Assembly (NCBI GenBank): GCA_016787375.1
Contig: JAEUUM010000321.1
Location: forward strand, 1-6,144
Direction: 5' to 3'
Length of the DNA: 6,144 bases
Origin: Saprospiraceae bacterium
Lineage (GTDB): Bacteria; Bacteroidota; Bacteroidia; Chitinophagales; Saprospiraceae
Positions 5,092-6,144 of this stretch are shown piece by piece. Made by a program: the position numbers and the translations under genes. The notes under the pieces are model-generated. The model was given only the letters and a program-made list of their open reading frames with translations, was not told where the DNA came from and ran no database searches. The first letter of the stretch is position 1. Each line of letters starts with the position of its first letter.

Positions 5092-6144
5092 ATGTCCAAC
5101 ACCACGTCGCACACAGATTTTTTCAAAAAACTTCTTGCTTGGTACAATCAAAATCACAGGCCGATGCCCTGGAAGCATATCCGTGATCCATACCTGATCT
5201 GGATTTCGGAAATAATCCTGCAACAAACTCGTGTGAATCAAGGCTGGGATTATTACGAAAATTTCAAGAAGAAATTTCCTGACATTCAAACATTAGCCAA
5301 TTCCGGTTTGGATGAAGTCATGAAAGCTTGGGAAGGTTTAGGATATTACTCCAGAGCTCGAAACTTGCACAAGACAGCACAAATTTTATTCACTGAAAAC
5401 AATGGTGAGTTTCCAAAAACATACAACGAAATGCTAAAGTTGCCCGGCATTGGTGCATACACCGCAGCAGCAATTTCATCATTTGCATATGATCTACCTA
5501 ATGCTGTCGTTGATGGAAATGTTGTTCGAGTGCTTTCGAGATATTTCGGAATCGCACCGGAAGGCAATGAAAAGCTTTTGAAAACTGAAATTCAAAAACT
5601 TGCCGATTCGCTGGTTTTACTCGGCAAATCATCAGATTATAATCAAGCCATTATGGATTTTGGGGCTACACAATGCACACCGGCTAAACCTGCATGTACC
5701 AATTGTTCGCTAAATCAAAACTGTTTTGCATTTCAAAAAAATCAGGTTGGACAATTGCCACCAAAACTCAAAAAACCAGTCAAAAAGGATAGATTTTTCC
5801 TTTATTATCTGATTTACTGGAATGACGGAATTTACATACAAAAAAGGAAAGGAGACGATATTTGGAAGAACCTATACGAGCTGCCATTTCAGGAAAACAC
5901 CGAAGATCAGACCATAACCAACTTACCGAATTATTTGCTAGAGGCAGATGCTCTTCTTCTTGAAAAACCTGCATCAGTTTACAAGCATATCCTGACCCAT
6001 CAGAATATTTTTGCGAGATTGTGCATATTCAAACTTCATAAACCCCTGGAAACCAAACTTACCGAATTACAGTATGTAGAAACCAAAAACTTATGTAATT
6101 TTGCCTTTCCAAAACTGATTATAAATATTTTAAAACAACAAGGT
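5092..6144 (+). CDS. mutY: Adenine DNA glycosylase MutY (3' end cut by the window)
   Basis: Removes adenine mispaired with 8-oxoguanine or guanine, preventing G:C to T:A mutations. The 351 residues seen align without gaps to E. coli MutY through the catalytic domain, offset by three: SEIILQQTRV with E40 (E. coli E37), GLGYYSRARNLHK (82-94), the helix-hairpin-helix LPGIGAYTAAA (117-127), and VVDGNVVRVLSR with catalytic D141 (E. coli D138). The 4Fe-4S ligands are C195, C202, C205 and C211 (C-x6-C-x2-C-x5-C). The C-terminal NUDIX-like 8-oxoguanine recognition domain covers about 235-347; its FSH loop is LTH here (T302-H303). FAFPKLIINIL near the edge is typical of the C-terminus, so few residues are missing. 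ATG 5092 is chosen because it lies about ten residues before the conserved LLAWYNQNHRPMPW and the next methionine, M25, falls within it. The open frame upstream has no ATG. No stop lies in the window. Confidence 0.96.
   Translation, partial: MSNTTSHTDFFKKLLAWYNQNHRPMPWKHIRDPYLIWISEIILQQTRVNQGWDYYENFKKKFPDIQTLANSGLDEVMKAWEGLGYYSRARNLHKTAQILFTENNGEFPKTYNEMLKLPGIGAYTAAAISSFAYDLPNAVVDGNVVRVLSRYFGIAPEGNEKLLKTEIQKLADSLVLLGKSSDYNQAIMDFGATQCTPAKPACTNCSLNQNCFAFQKNQVGQLPPKLKKPVKKDRFFLYYLIYWNDGIYIQKRKGDDIWKNLYELPFQENTEDQTITNLPNYLLEADALLLEKPASVYKHILTHQNIFARLCIFKLHKPLETKLTELQYVETKNLCNFAFPKLIINILKQQG

Noticed and set aside
4976..5197. Plus-strand 73-codon open frame ending inside mutY
   Set aside because: It overlaps the start of mutY in another frame, has no recognisable domain and has a composition like the surrounding noncoding DNA.
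5050..5974. Three minus-strand open frames opposite mutY
   Set aside because: mutY is intact in this stretch with all catalytic and Fe-S residues, so the opposite-strand frames are shadows.

Overview
The window is AT-rich and reads as part of a Bacteroidota chromosome. Two intergenic sites match the Bacteroidota-type promoter (TTTG, 19-20 bases, TAnnTTTG). Starts lack Shine-Dalgarno sequences. There is a relic of a type IX secretion (T9SS) C-terminal sorting tail, a secretion system confined to this phylum, and a lipoprotein with acidic/lysine residues just after its lipobox cysteine. Genus cannot be told from the sequence alone.

Layout. Bases 1-2973 hold a tight plus-strand cluster: the 3' part of rodA (cell-wall glycan polymerase), tgt (preQ1 insertion into tRNA), and an LptF/LptG-type lipopolysaccharide export permease. 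Gaps are 9 and 4 bases, so this is very probably one operon with its promoter upstream of the window; a weak hairpin follows it. A consensus promoter at 3115-3146 then drives a monocistronic ECF sigma factor (3168-3704). That gene ends at a strong hairpin terminator (3729-3768) which probably also serves the converging minus-strand gene. The minus-strand unit, read from right to left, starts with a consensus promoter (4744-4714). It runs through a decayed T9SS sorting tail (4694-4425) carrying an in-frame stop, and enters a small lipoprotein gene (4425-3799) through a one-base TAATG overlap. An AT-rich stretch (4745-5091) without a recognisable gene precedes mutY (5092 to the window end), which is intact in all catalytic and iron-sulfur residues and lacks at most its last few codons.

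The genes are mostly housekeeping: envelope growth (rodA, LptF/G), tRNA modification (tgt), transcription control (ECF sigma) and oxidative DNA-damage repair (mutY). The accessory part is the lipoprotein with its relic leader. I found no convincing undescribed system. The points most worth a second look are the dismantled zinc site of Tgt (three of four ligands replaced) and the promoter-relic-lipoprotein arrangement, where an expressed leader appears to consist of a dead secretion tail.
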